From NCBI GenBank assembly GCA_014529385.2, contig CM043950.1:70490935-70554934 (forward strand): 64,000 nucleotides of DNA, in the 5' to 3' direction. The translations under genes were made by a program, and so were the position numbers. The first letter of the stretch is position 1. The number at the start of each line of letters is the position of its first letter. Shown here piece after piece: positions 20,573 to 33,901 of the stretch. A model generated the notes under the pieces. The model had not been told where the DNA came from, did no database searches, and saw only the letters and a program-made list of their open reading frames with translations. Origin of the DNA: Adiantum capillus-veneris (Eukaryota > Streptophyta > Polypodiopsida > Polypodiales > Pteridaceae).

Positions 20573-22290
20573 TGTTGGAAATAGGGTTGCAAGGAAAGAC
20601 ACACAGCTTGGAGATGATGAAGAAGCTCAAGACACACAATAGAGAGTATATTTATTAGTGCACAATGGAAAGATAAGTGACCCCTAGAGTGATAGGTATA
20701 TATATAATGTGTAACATTTAATGGCCTAAAAACTTGTGTGTAGCGGAAATTAGCATGAACATAGTGGGCATTTCATTAGAATAGATTCCTAATGAGAATT
20801 ACAAGAGTGCTTGGGTGGAGAGAGCAACAAAAAGCATAACACCTAGTTAGATAGCATGAACAATACTTTCAAAAGAGAGAGAAATTAAGCTATTGACAAC
20901 AGTTGAGGACCGGATTTGCATGGAGCCGGTCCCCCCTCCAAAAGGCTTTGTATTATGGTTTCTCCCATCAAGAGCGACATTGTACAATACAATTCTTTGT
21001 GTTCCTTCAAGACTAGCTAGTGCAATGAAGATGAAATTCATGCACTAAGCAAAACACTTAGCAAACACAACATTAATTATCCCCGGTCCCCGACCCAAGA
21101 CCTCACACACCTTCGAAGATGGTGAGAGCTAGCAAGGTATGAGAGTAGATTGAGAGAAAGGAGTATCTTACAAGAAAGATGTACATCTCCTCACATAATC
21201 ACTCATATTAGCATAGCTTAGCTTAGTAATTAGCTTGGTAGAGGAGATGAGCATGCATTGAAGCTTGGCTCTTGGTTGGATTTGCATCCACGTGCCAAGA
21301 GTGTGTCGATGTAGGCTTCTATCTCACAAGCTTGGAGTAGGTGATGAGCTCTCCATTAAAGCTTGGGAAGAGATAGTCTTCTCTTTCTTCACCATGAGAT
21401 TGTGTGAGTGTGTGTGTGATAATGCCTTGCAAAAATCAGCCCCCCCTCTCTCTTGGGCGAGCCCTCTTGCTATTTGCTCTTGCTATCTCCCCATTGGACC
21501 TCCCCAGGGCTATAGCCAATGACTATTAAGCAGCATAAGTGATAGCCTTCTGACATGTGTCCCCCTTTCCCCTTTTGTGAGAGCTTTAGGTCATTTAATA
21601 ATTTAACTAAACTCTCATTGGACCTCTTTGCCTCCTAGCCAATAGGAATCAGGCAAGCCATTGGGCTCCTGAATGCTCATTAGACCCCTTGGGAGACTGT
21701 CCAATAGTCTTCTAGAGGACTTAATTCTCATTGGTTCTTTTATTAAGTGTTTTTAAATTAATTAAACTAGATTTACTCTAGCCTAATTCTCATTGGTCCA
21801 CCTCCAAGGCCATCCAATACGAATTGGGCACACCTTGTGGGCATCTGGGCTAGGGAGCTGACATGTGTCCCTCATTCCCTTTGTGTAGAGGGAGCTTGTG
21901 TGTGTGTGTGTGACTTTCTCTCTCATCCCCTACAAGAAAGGCTCGCCCCCTCCTATGTAGGGATGTGCAAAGACTTTTTTGGACACACTCAAAGCATCCA
22001 ATTCCCCTATGGTTGACTTTGGACACAACCTTTGAATTTTGGAACCTTAGCATTTTGGAATTCTTAATCGGCTGAACCTTAGGGTCTTTTTAGCCCATTG
22101 TTGCACATGGCTCTTTTGCAAATAGCTCCCCTTTTGGATCCCTATTTTTCGTCCTTTGGATTCCTACAGTGGCCGGTCTGCTAGCTTAACCAATAGTCTA
22201 GCTTTTTCTCCCCTGGCACTTCCCCACATTAAATGATCAGTTTAATATGAGAAAATCATTTAGGAGAATTAGATATTGATTATTATGACA
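20573..22290 (-). mobile_element. Copia 5' LTR (1718 bp)
   Basis: Bounded by tgttgg... at 20573 and ...tgaca at 22290, giving TGTCA...CCAACA on the minus strand. Most of its length aligns inversely with 29610-31169, but about 115 bp at its internal end (20573-20690) is absent from that solo LTR. It has small internal repeats of gccaatagga/ctcattgg type, seen in both copies. Confidence 0.7.
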
Positions 22291-23849
22291 TAATGCACAA
22301 GGGAAAAACCTTTTTGTGATTGAAAAATGCACCGGTGTCAGGGGATATGGGATCGAAATGTGAGCCAAGAAGGCGTCTCGCCTCTGGTTGTGAGAGTTGT
22401 GACAGAGAATAAGAACAACAGGTGAAAAAGGCTATGGCAATCACCATAAACTTCAATTAATTGAATAATGCTTTGAGTTCATATTAATCAATGACCAATG
22501 CAGCCTGTTAGCAGCACCGTCACTCGGATTAACTAAAAATTAGGAGTTTAAGCTCCCTTTTTACAAGATTAACCGGGTCATTAATGACACCGGGACTTAG
22601 CAAGATGATTAATCAATCTTCAAGCTGATTAAGGTGATGGAGTTTTCCTCCATGTGCCTCTTCCTGCTTCAAGTTCCCTTATGAGCTCTGCAAACTAACT
22701 CTCTGTAGCATTCTCTAATCGCCTCTGTTGTCCTCCTCATGCTTAAATTAGAGAAGATTGAGAGAGATCTGCAAAAATCCCCCGTCTTTCTCGTTCTTCA
22801 TCTCCTTCATAGATGCTCACTTTTACTCCTTCATAGATGCTCACTTTTACTCCTTCAATTTCCCTTAAGGGATCTGCCAAACTCGCCGATAGCTAAGGAT
22901 TCCATAGTTCTTGTTTTGGTTCTTTGCTTGCTCTCTCCATTACTTAACCTCATGGGTTTACCTCCCCTCATCGTGTTCATCTTGCTCCTTTTTTCTTCTG
23001 CTTCCTTGCTTCACCAAGGTAGAGATAGAGCATACCCCTTGCTTATCTATGGTCAAGAGAGACAAATATCTCTATTGGAGTGAGAGATAAACATTGCCTT
23101 CCTCCTCTGCCAACAAAGAGAGAGAAAGAGAGAGAGTGAGAAAGAGAGCTTGCTCTCCCTTGAAATACACGGCTTACCCTCTCGTGCTTCTCCCTCCATC
23201 TCGTTTAACTTACTCCTCTTGATTCATGCAATTATCCTTGCTATGGTCAAGAGCGAGAGCGGGAGCATGCTTCTCCATCAAGATCTTGAGACTCCTCCGT
23301 TTCTCGATTCCCTCCTTCCTCACATCATCACCTTCCTTGCTTCTCTAGCTTCCTCTCCTCCTCAACCCTTTTTTGTCACTTCTTCGTTCCTTCTTTTTGT
23401 TTCACGCTTGCCTGCCCTATATAACCCCCATTTTTTGTTTCTTATCCCTCTTGCCCATCAATCATGGAACCGTGACAGATGTGGCATGTAAATTGGGACT
23501 TGATGATGTGACAGGCCGAATTGGGGGCAATGCCAAACCTAGCAAAACTGATGATGAATAGGGTTTCCATGTCCTGCTTAGCATCTTGCCTTTCTAATGC
23601 AAGCTCGTCTGAGCCTTCTGCCGCTCAGTGTGAGCCCATATCCTTCCATTCCCTGCGCTGCCGCCCGCTGGTCGACACCCTGCATCCCATTTTTTTCCCC
23701 TCTTCACACTTATTTACCCTTTAATTATGGGCGGCCAGCTTTTTCCTCAATTGGGTGGCCTAGCCTTCCCTTGGGCATTGGGCGGCGAAGCAAATTTGGG
23801 GGCCAATAAACTTTGTAAGGGCACCACATTTGGTATATATATTTGTCAA

Positions 23850-24180
23850 TGCACTGCTTAGCACTCCCTGTTGCTGCTAGGCATATCCCACAATCAATAC
23901 GCCCTATGAGACGAGCTGTTGCAATGAAACCTCATCAAGAACCTTATGCTTTGTTAAGGGCACCACATTTGGTATTCATATCAACATGTGTTTTATTGCC
24001 CATATCAATGTCTTGTAGGGTGCCACACGTCATCAAGATGCAAGTATCAGTGATTGCATTTGCTGTAAGGCATTCCCTCCGCATTTGGATAAAACTACCC
24101 TGAGCTTCTTTGCCACAACCATATCAGCCATATCTTGCTATCAATGTACTGCATAAGATGACATTCTGAACAAACCTCAC
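23850..24180 (-). pseudogene. Captured PPR fragment in unit A
   Basis: Minus-strand translation, with frame changes, matches the better copy in unit B (28840-29155): the Gly-Cys-Gly-Lys-Glu-Ala...Phe-Asn-Arg-Met block, then Asn-Ala-Ile-Thr-Tyr, then a C-G-x-L-x-D-I-D-M-G stretch, then a KCGAL segment. In A a small indel near 24065 breaks the central part. About three PPR motifs' worth of sequence are present. It lacks a start, an organelle transit peptide and the rest of a PPR gene, so it is a captured, non-functional piece. Confidence 0.65.
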
Positions 24181-25887
24181 CGTTAGTCATTGTCGCCAAA
24201 TTCAAGCATTAATTTCTTACAGCTCCGGACTCCAATTGGCAATCTGTAAATTCCTTTGGCCTTCAATCATCATATAGTCTCGATACAAACCCTTGCGAGG
24301 TTGAAAGCATCTCAGATGTCATGCTGACCAAGGTGACCAGTCTGGCACGGAAATGGCCCTCGGTGCAACTTCAAATGGCAATAACTGGGCAGCCAGAACT
24401 TTGATTGCTAATCTAAAAAGACAGACATGCTCCACAAAATGAGCACTTTAGCCCCATGCATTCACTTCATTTCTATCCCCTCAGTTGCAGTTGCTCTATC
24501 CCGTACGGATCTGCATCAACTCAAACTTCAAACTAGCATAACTTTCTCACCGTGGCTCCAATCAATGAGCCCTAAAGACAGATCGGTAGAGCACTTCAAG
24601 CACTGCAGTTCAGGACCATAATCTCCCATCTATAATCACTTCAAGCATACTCTGTTGTAGCATCATCGAGGCATTTTTTGGCTCTTTAAAGACGCATATG
24701 GCAAACATTACCCATAAAACTAGCATGTTAGCAAGCCATAAACACTAATCATTAATTAGGTAAGATTAAATTATTCTTGGTATATTTCTTAGCATGGGAG
24801 CGGAGCTGCACGATATCCACCCCCTCTAAACCTGTACAGCCTCCGGTCTGTGCCAACTGCACTTCAATCTTGAGTTGCTATAGGTACCTTAAGCTCTTTG
24901 CCATCAATAGAGTCATGTAATTGGTAAACATGTGAAGAATAAGATAAGGCTTATACCCTATCATCAATAGTCTAGCTTAATCATTAGGTAGCTGCCCATT
25001 TGAATTCTTTGAACCATATCTGCCGTATCTTCAAAGCATTCAATTATGGAAAACGTCTTTAGTGAATTTTGTCTGACTCAAGTGATCCAACTAATGATGC
25101 ACACGGCTTGACTATCAAGCTCGCTTTAGGGAACCCTATCAAGCTCAATTATGCCTTTCTTTGTTTGCACATGGAATGGCTATCAAGTCCTTTACTTCAA
25201 GTTCTGGTAGCAGAACCAACTCAAAAGATGTGAAGATACTTTATCAATTGTCCAAGGATGTCAACTGGAAGCTAGCCATGTAATCTTATTGATCGCATAA
25301 CCAAAAACTCTTCTGACTTAGCATAAATCCAAAAAACAAAACCTTGTACCATGAAACCTGCTACAAGAGGCACTCGGTATCCTTTGAATCTGCAACTTTG
25401 CACTTTAGTAGATCCTAGGATCAAATGGAATAATAAGGAATTGCCCAAATACTAGAGCAACATAATATCTACATTAGCATACATTTCTTGTATCAATCAA
25501 CATCAAGTATTTTTGGTACAAATATGCTACCCCTGGTTCAAATAGCACGCAACTACTATGCATACTTAACAGTATCTATCCATCTTGAATCTGCTTATGA
25601 ATATCCTTACAATCTCTTGGATCAAACAACATTGAGATCACATAGCATTGATGGACTTCATAATATACTAGAGCTTCACCTGAAGCATAGTGCAACACCC
25701 ACATCTCATAAACTTTTGGCAACTTAACCTTGTTACCAGCAAGCATTAAAGAATTCTGACTGCCTTTTACTAGCAGCCAAGACATCACTGAAATAAGCAT
25801 CAATCAGAATAACATCCAAATCTAGCCACATTTGGCACATTGTCCAAGAAAATGGAAAACCCTGTGGACTTTTTGCAGTATCAATGA

Positions 25888-27342
25888 TTATTTAGCATCA
25901 TCACCCCCTCTAGCTTCATAGCCATAACAAAAAACCTTGGGAGTCTCTGGACCTGTATCATCAGAGGAATTTTTACATGTTGGGGTTTCAGCTTGATCAT
26001 GAAAAAGAGCTTTATCTTGTATATCTTCATCCATAGCATCCTCGGGAAAATCACCCTTGAAAGTATCAACATTCATCAAGACTATAGGAGTTATCTCCTT
26101 ATGCAGCCCATGTACAAGCATAGATGTAGAATACTTGTCAATAATCTGTTCACCATCAGCATGATCTAGGTAATCTTCATACTCATCAATATCATCCTCT
26201 ACTTCCTCATCTACATCCATGCTACTTATCAATCCATCATAACACTGTAATGGTTCATATGGCACCCCTTCTAAAGAGGTACATACATCATAAAGCTCTT
26301 CTATACTGTTATAGTCACCTCCTTCAGATCTAGTCAAAAAATCATCGATTATGGCATCTTCTTCTGTGATAACAACATCTGCAAACATATTGTTGGTAGA
26401 AATCATAGGTTCATTGACATTCTCAAGCTCATCCTGTGCTGGATCCACAATCTCGGTCACTTCATCAGCTAGTGTGTATATAATAGCTTTATCTATGAAA
26501 TCATCTGTAGCAAACATGTTGTCTTGCTCGACTATAATGCTAATAGTTTCAACAATATCCTATAGAGGCTCATCTGCTTGATGAACACATTCAAGATAAA
26601 TCATGTCAAGGTCAACAGCTTGTGAACCACTTGATGTACAGTCTACGTCTTCACTCGAACCATTATTGGAGGTAGCTTCCATGCAAGCAGTCTTTGAAAA
26701 CATTTCATCTATTTTTGTTTCAGCATTAAATTCATTGTTTATCTTTTTGAGGTTGCTCAGATATGGTCCTCTAAAGCTGAATTTGCTACCTCCAAAGTTG
26801 TATTTACTTTGGCTTTACTTCTTGCAGAAATGTGTTCCCAAAATTCATCATAGTTGAGGAACTGCATCTGATCCCCTTCACCTTTATTGAAGACAACCTA
26901 GCTTCATCACTAATCTCTTTTATTTCCAAATCTAGAATCCTTGAGCTTTCGCAAATAAATTCCTTTTCAAAATACTCCCACTATGTGGGATATGCTTATG
27001 TTAGCTCTTGAACCTGTTTTTTAAAATCTGAGTTTACAACCTCTTCAAAAGATGCAATCATCCAATTTTTGGAAACATTTCGACTCTTCATCTTGGCTTC
27101 ATAACATGCAATAAAACCTTCTGGATCATATCCTTGAAAATTACAATACTGATCCCATACAGCATCGAGTGCTAGCTCTACAACATCATAAATCTTTTTT
27201 TTTATTTGCATGGCTTTTGCTTCCTGCAGACATCCCTAAACTAATTCCATCATTTTTGGTAATTCTGCAACTGCTAGATTTTAATCAAATCCATTGAATT
27301 GAAATCATCAATAAACTGCTTCAATTGTTCTGGCATCTCCAT
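25888..27342 (-). pseudogene. Gag-like ORF with acidic C-terminus, unit A
   Basis: The likely start is an ATG at 27342, 47 bp after the LTR-like end. One frameshift near 27285 is followed by ORF 27211-26996. This has a capsid-like layout: QYCNFQGYDPEGFIACYEA, then NWMIASFEEVVNSDFKKQVQ, and then W.yF.eef, as in Ty3/gypsy Gag (F.G.d...f...fe.....W..f). The long downstream ORF (26517-25888, 209 codons) is very rich in D and E (VDEEVEDDIDEYEDYLDHAD) and ends DDAK-stop. It has no zinc knuckle, protease or RT. Gag identity is inferred from layout only; the acidic half is unrecognised. Confidence 0.55.
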
Positions 27343-28839
27343 CTTTACCTCCCACCCCAGCTCAGTTTCATGTCGAGTTCATTAAATATGTTGGGGAATA
27401 TGGGTTCGAAACATGACCCAGGAAGGCATCGAGCCTCTGGCTGCTGTGAGAGGTGTGAGAGAGAATAATAACAACAGGTGAAAAGGCTATGGCAATCACC
27501 GTAAACTTCAATTAATTGAATAATGCTTTGAGTTCAATTTAATCAATGACCAAGGCGGCCTGTTAGCAGCACCGTCACTTGGATTATTTGAAAATTAGGA
27601 GTTTAAGCTCCCCTTTTACAAGATTAATTGGGCTGTTAACAACACCGAGACTTAGCAAGATGATTAATCAATCTTCAAGCTGAGGATGGTGATGGAGTTT
27701 TCCTCCATGTGCCTCTTCCTGCTTCAATTTCCCTTATGAGCTCTGCAAACTAACTCTCTGTAGAATTCTCTGATCGCCTCTGTCGTCCTCCTCATGCTTA
27801 ATTTAGAGAAGGATTGAGAGAGATTTGTAAAAATCCCCAGTCTGTCTCGTTCTTCATCTCGTTCATAGATGCTCACTTTTACTCCTTCAATTTCCCTTAA
27901 GGGATCTGCCAAACTTGGTGATAGCTTAGGATTCCATAGTTCTTGTTCTGGTTCTTTGCTTGCTCTCTCCTTTACTTAACCTCAAGAGTTTACCTCCCCT
28001 CATCTTGTTCATCCTGATCCTTTTTTCTTATGCTTCCTCCCTTCACCAAGGTCAAGAGAGAGCATACCCCTTGCTTATCCACGGTCGAGAGAGAGAAATC
28101 TCTCTATTGGAGTGAGAGATAAACCTTGCTTGCCTATTGTGCTAACAAAGAGAGAGAAAGAGAGAGAGAGCCTCCTCTCTCTTGCCTCTCCCTTGAAATC
28201 CACGGTTTACCCTCTTGTGCTTCTCCTTTCAACTCATTTAACTTATGCCTCTTGCTTCATGCAATGATCCTTGCTATGGTCAAGAGTGAGAGCGTCTCGA
28301 TTCCCACCTTCCTCACATCATCACCTTCCTTGCTTCCTCTCCTCCTCAACCCTTCTTTTTCACTTCTTCGTTCCTTCTTTTTGCTTAACGCTCGCCTCCC
28401 CTATATAACCCCCATTTTTTTGTTTCTTATCCCTCTTTCCCATCATTCACGGCGCTGTGACTGATGTGGCATGTGAATTGGGACTTGATGATGTGGTAGG
28501 CCAAATTGGGGGCAGCACCAAACCTAGCAAAACCGATGCCGAACGGGGGTGCCATGGCATGCTTAGCATCTTCCCTTTCTAGTGCAAGCTCGTTTGAACC
28601 TTCTACCGCTTAGCGCGAGCCCGCCATCCTTCCGTTCCCTGTGCTGCCGCCCGCCAGTCGACACCCTCCATCCCCTTTTTTTTTCCATGTTCACACTTAT
28701 TTACCCTTTTAATTATGGGCAGTTCGCTGGCTTTTTCCTCAATTAGGCGGGCTAGCCTTCCCTTGGGCATTGGGCGACCAATCAACTTCGTAAGGGCACC
28801 ACATTGGTATATATATCTGTCAATGCATTGCCTGACACT

Positions 28840-29155
28840 CCTTGTTCTAGGCATATCCCACAATCAATACGCTCCATGAGACGAGTCGTTGCACAGTGAA
28901 ACCTCATCCAGAATCTTATGCTTTCTTAAGGGCACCACATTTGGTATTCATATCAATGTGTGTTTTATTGCCCATATCAATGTCTTGCAGGGTGCCACAA
29001 ATCGTCAAGATGCAAGTATAAGTGATTGCATTTGCCGAAAGGCATTCCCTCCGCATTCGGTTAAAACCACTCTGAGCTTCTTTGCCACAGCCATATTGGC
29101 CATATCTTGCTATCAATGTACTACATAAGATGACATTCTGAACAAACCTCACCAT
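28840..29155 (-). pseudogene. Captured PPR fragment in unit B (best copy)
   Basis: ORF 29155-28916 (79 codons) reads NVILCSTLIARYGQYGCGKE, then AQSGFNRMRRECLSANAITY, TCILTICGTLQDIDMGNK and KCGALKKA, followed out of frame by LVSWSVLIVGYA (about 28880-28845). This spans one full 35-residue PPR motif and parts of two others, in the order of PLS/P-class plant proteins. There is no upstream motif in frame and no transit peptide. It lies on the same strand as the Gag-like ORF, so a single element transcript could carry both. Confidence 0.8.
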
Positions 29156-29604
29156 TAGTCATTGTCGCCGAATTCAAGCATTAATTTCTTACAGCTCCGG
29201 ACTCTGATTGGCAATTTTTAAATTCCTTTGGCATTCACTCATCATATAGTCTCCATACAAACCCTTGCAAGGCTGAAAGCATATCAGATAACATGCTAAC
29301 CAGTGACCGGTCTGGCATGGAAATGGCCCCTGGTGCAACTTCAAATGGCAATAACTGGACAACCAAAACTTTGATTGTTGCTGAATCTAAAAAAATGAAC
29401 ATGCTCCACAAAGTGAGCACTTTAGCCCCATGCATTAACTTCATTTATGTCCCCTCATCTGTAGTTGCCCAATCCAGTATGGATCTGCATCAGCTCAAAC
29501 TTCAAACTAACATAACTTTCTCACTGTAGCTCCAATCGACGAGCCCTAAAGACAGACCGGTAGAGCACTTTAAGAACTGCAGTTCAAGACCATAATATAC
29601 CATC

Positions 29605-31174
29605 TATAGTGTCATTAAAACTAATATCTAATACTCCCAAATGATTTTCTCATGTTAAACTGATCATTTAATATGGGGAAGTACCAAGGGAGTAAAAGCT
29701 AGAATATTGGTCAGGCTGCCGTAACGGTCTCTGTCAGGGATCCAAAGGAGGGAAAATAGGGATCCAAAGGGGGACCATCTGCAAAAGAGCAATGTGCTTC
29801 AATGGGGCTTAAAAGACCTAAGGTTCAACCCCATTAAGACTTCCATAGGCTAAAGTTACTAATTTTAATTGAATTATCCAAAGGCCAAAGTAGGCGAAAT
29901 ATTGGATGGTCATGGGAAGACTATAAAGTCTTCCCACATCCCTAGGAAGGAGGGGGCGAGCGCTTATTGTAGGGGATGAGAGAGAAACACACCCACACAC
30001 ACACTCTAAAGCTCCCCCTTTACACAAAGGAAATATTGGACACATGTCAGGCTCCTAGGCCATTTACTCCCAATCTCCCCTCAAATCTTATTGGATGGCC
30101 ATAGAGGTGGACCACTGAGAATTATGCTAGAGTAAATTTAGTCTAACCAATTCAAAAATGCTTGATAAAATAGCTAATAGAAATTAAGCTCCCTAGAAGA
30201 CTATTGGATAGTCTACCAAGGGGTCCAATGAGCATCTAGCAACCCAATGGCTTGCCTGATTCCTATTGGCCAGAAGACAAAAAGGTCCAATGAGAGTTTC
30301 GATGAATTATTTAATTACCTAAAGCTCTCACAAAAGGAGAAAGGGGGACACATGTCACAAGGCTATCAATTATGCTTCTAATTTATGATTAGCTAAGCTT
30401 TGTAGGAGCCAATGAGAGGCCAGCATGAGCAAAAAGCAAAAGGGGTCGACCAAGAGAGACAAAGCTTGGCATTTTTAGTATTACACATTTAGTTACACAC
30501 ACACACAAGTTATGTGTTGAGCAAGAACTCCATCTCCTTCTCCAAGCATTGAGAAGTAGAGGCCTACACCAACAACTCTTGGCTATGGAATGCAAATCCA
30601 ACCAAGATCCAAGCTTCAATGGCATGCTCCTCTCCTCTACCATGCTAATTACTAAACTAAGCTATTCTATTAGAGTGATTATGTGAGAAGAATACTTCTT
30701 TCTTGTAAGATACATCTTCTTCCTCTCAATATATCCTTATTCCTTGCTAGCTCTCACCATTTTTGAAGGTGTGTGAGGTCTTGGGACTGAGGCTAGGGAC
30801 ACTAGGTGTGTTTTTTAAAGCATATTTTGGTGTATGAAGCTTCCATCTTCATTGCACCAACGAGTTTTTATCAAGGAACACAAGAATTGTATTGTACAAA
30901 AGTCTCCTTTGATGGGATAAGCTATAATACAAAGCCTTTATGGAGGGGGGACCGGCTCCATGTAAATTCGGTCCTCAACTATTGTCAATTGTTCTATTTC
31001 TCTCTCTTTTCAAGTATTGTCAATGCCAAATTAGCTAGGTGTAAATTGCTATGTTTCTTTCTCAAATTAAGTACTCTATCTATGCTCATTAGGAACTTCT
31101 TTTCAATGGAATGTTCACTATGTTATCAATTTCCGCTACACACAAGCTACTAGTGCATTAAATGTTACATATAG
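29605..31174 (+). mobile_element. Solo LTR with 5-bp target-site duplication
   Basis: LTR from 29610 (tgtcattaaaac) to 31169 (ttaaatgttaca), 1560 bp, with TGT...ACA ends. It is flanked by tatag at 29605-29609 and again at 31170-31174. Units A, C and D have uninterrupted sequence at this point (tataa/tcactt in A), so the insertion is specific to B. It aligns with the copia LTR 20573-22290 in inverse orientation. It formed by recombination between LTRs of a copia insertion. Confidence 0.9.
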
Positions 31175-32429
31175 TCACTTAAAGCATACTCCTTTTTAGC
31201 ATCATTGAGGCATCTGTTGGCCCTTTAAATCCGCATCTGGCATACATTAACCATAAAACTACCTTATTAGCAAGCCTTGAACACTGATTATTAATCAGGT
31301 AAGCTTCAATTAAGCTTGATGTGCATCATCCTGGTATATTTCTTAGCATGGGAGCGGAGTTGAACGACATCCACCCCCTCTGAACCTGCACAGCCTCTGG
31401 TCTGTGCCAAATGCACTTCAATCTTCAACTGCTATTATAAGTACCTTAAGCTCTTTGCCATCATTAGAGTCACATAATTGGTAAACATATGAAAAATAAG
31501 ATAAGGCTTATACCCTGTCATCAATGTTCTAGCTTAATCATTAGGTAGCTGCCCATAAAAAATCTTTGAACCATATCTTTCGTATCTCTAAAGCATTCAA
31601 TTATGGAAAACCTGTTTAGTGTACCCAACCTGACTCAAGTGCTCCAGTTAATGATGCACACGGCTTGACCATCAATCTCGCTTTAGGGAACCCTATCAAC
31701 CTCAAGTATGCCTTTCTCTGTTTACACATGGAATGGTCGTCAAGTCCTTTACTTCAAGTTCTGGTAGCAGAACCAACTCAAAAGATGTAAAGATACTTTA
31801 TCAATTGTCCAAGGATGTCATCAGGAAGCTAGCCATGTAAGCTTATTGATCGCATAACCAAAAACTCTTTTAACTTAGCATAAATCCAAAAAACAAAACC
31901 GTGTACCATGTAACTTGCTACAAGAGGAATCTGGTATCCTTTGAATCTGCAACTTTGCACTTTAGTAGCCCCCATGATCAAATGGGATAATAAGGAATTT
32001 CCCTAATACTAGAGAAATATAACATCCACATGAGCATACATTTCCTGTATCAATCAACATCAAGCATTTCTGGTGCAAATATGCTACCCATGGTTCAAAT
32101 AGCACGCAATTACTATGCATACTTAACAGTATCTATCCATATTAAATTTGCTTATAAATATCCTTAGAGTCTCTTGGATCAAACATCATTGAGATCACAT
32201 AGCATTGATGGACTCCAGAATATACTAGAGCTTCACCTGAAGCATAGTGCAACATCTACATCTCATAATCTTTTGGCAACGTAAGCTCCTTACCAGAAAG
32301 GATTAAAGAATTCTGACTCCCATTTACTGGCAACCAGGACATCACTCACATAAGCATCAATAGGACTAACATCCAAATCCAGCCACATTTGGCACATTGT
32401 CCAAGAAACTGAAAAACCCTATGGAATTT

Positions 32430-33901
32430 TTACAGTATCAATAATGATTTAGCATCATCACCCCCTCTAGCTTCATAGCCATCACGAAAAACCTTGGGAG
32501 TCTTTGGACCTATATCATCAGAGGAATTTTTACACGTTGGGGTTTCAGCTTGATCATGAAAAACAGCTTTATCCTGTAGATCTTCATCCATAGCATCCTC
32601 GGGAAAATCACCCTTGGAAGTATCAACATTCATCAAAACTATAGGAGTTATCTCTTTATGCAGCCCATGTACAAGCATAGATGTAGAATTCCTATCAATA
32701 ATCTATTCACAATCAGCTTGATCTAGGCAATCTTCATACTCATCAATATCATCCTCTGCTTCCTCATCTGCATCCATGTTACTTATCAATCCATCATAGC
32801 ACTGTAAAGGATCATCTGGCACCCCCTCTAAAGAGGTACATGCATCAGAAAGCTCTTCTATACTGTTATAATCATCTCCTTTAGATCTAGTCAAGAAACC
32901 ATCGATTATGGCATCTTCTTCTGTGATAACAGTATCTGCAAACATATTTTTAGTAGCAATCATAGGTTCATTGACATTCTCAGGCTCATCCTATGCTAGG
33001 TCCAGATTCTCGGTCACTTCATTAGCCATTGTGTATGTAATAGCTTTATCTATAAAAACATTTGTAGCAAACATGTTGTCTTGATCGGCTATAGTGCTGA
33101 TAGTTTCAATAATATCCTATAGAGGCTCATATTCTTGATGAACTCCTTCAGAATAATTCATGTCAAGGTGAGCAGCTTGTGAACCACTTGCTGTACAGTC
33201 TATGTCTTCACTTGAACCATTATTGGAGGTAACTTCCATGCGAGCAGTCTTTGAAAACATTTCATCTATTTTTGTTTCAGCATTCAATTCATTGTTTACC
33301 TTTTTGAGTTTGCTCAAAATATGGTCCTCTAAAGCTGAATATGCTACCTCCAAAGTTGTATTTACTTTGGCTTTACTTCTTGCAGAAATGTGTTCCCAAA
33401 ATTCATCATAGTTGAGGAACTGCATCTGATCCCCTTCACCTTTACGAAAGACAACCTGGCTTCATTCAATAATCTCTTTTATTTCCAAATCTAGAATCCT
33501 TGAGCTTTTGCGATTAAATTCCTCTACAAAATAGTCCCACTGTGTGGTATATGCTTCTGCCAGTTCTTGCACCTGCTTTTTAAAATCTGAGTTTACAACC
33601 TCTTCAAAAGATGCAATCATGCAATTTTTGGGAACATTTCAGCTCTTCATCTTGGCTTCATAACATGCAATAAAACCTTCTGGATCATATCCTTGAAAAT
33701 TACAATACTACTCCCATACAACATCAAGTGCTAGCTGTACAACATCATAAATCAGTTTTTTTATTTGCATGGCTTTTGCTTGCTACCGACATCCCTGAAC
33801 TTATTCCAACATTTTTGGTAATTATGCAACTGCTAGATTTTAATCAAATACATTGAATTGAAATTGCCAATAAACTACTTTAATTGGTCTAGCATATCCA
33901 T
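32430..33901 (-). pseudogene. Gag-like ORF with acidic C-terminus, unit B
   Basis: Homologous to 25888-27342. The start ATG is at 33901. The N-terminal capsid-like part has several stops (33720, 33870). ORF 33425-33117 covers the middle (a FLNYDEFWEHISARSKAKVN region and TRMEV), while 32963-32703 and 32678-32430 carry the acidic region (DADEEAEDDIDEYEDCLDQAD). The acidic part keeps mostly conservative differences from A (for example VDVDEE to ADADEE). This hints that the protein, at least in the ancestor, was under selection. Function unknown. Confidence 0.55.

Larger units (their letters stand above)
19640..22290 (-). mobile_element. Ty1/copia retrotransposon, 5' half only
   Basis: Read on the minus strand: LTR (22290-20573), tRNA-Met-like primer-binding site (20572-20557), leader, then gag (20364-about 19640). 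Protease and everything downstream are missing, and no second LTR is found. The LTR is related, in opposite orientation, to the solo LTR at 29610-31169. Confidence 0.75.
22336..27388 (-). mobile_element. 5-kb tandem repeat unit A (non-autonomous LTR-type element)
   Basis: First of three head-to-tail copies. The unit starts tgtcaggggatatggg and ends where tgttggggaatatggg of unit B begins. On the minus strand it holds a Gag-like ORF near its right end and a PPR fragment in its left third. The boundary reads CCCCAACA, then TATTTRRTGAAC (a possible PBS beginning TGG in unit B/C), then an ATG within 50 bp. That suits an LTR/PBS/gag start. LTR and internal boundaries cannot be separated because only one LTR-like block occurs per unit. 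Unit A alone has a 23-bp tandem duplication (near 22803-22852). Confidence 0.7.

Noticed and set aside
22739-23724. Several 60-114-codon plus-strand ORFs in units A-C rich in Leu/Ser/Phe
   Set aside because: Pyrimidine-rich DNA gives open frames; between units the differences do not respect codons.
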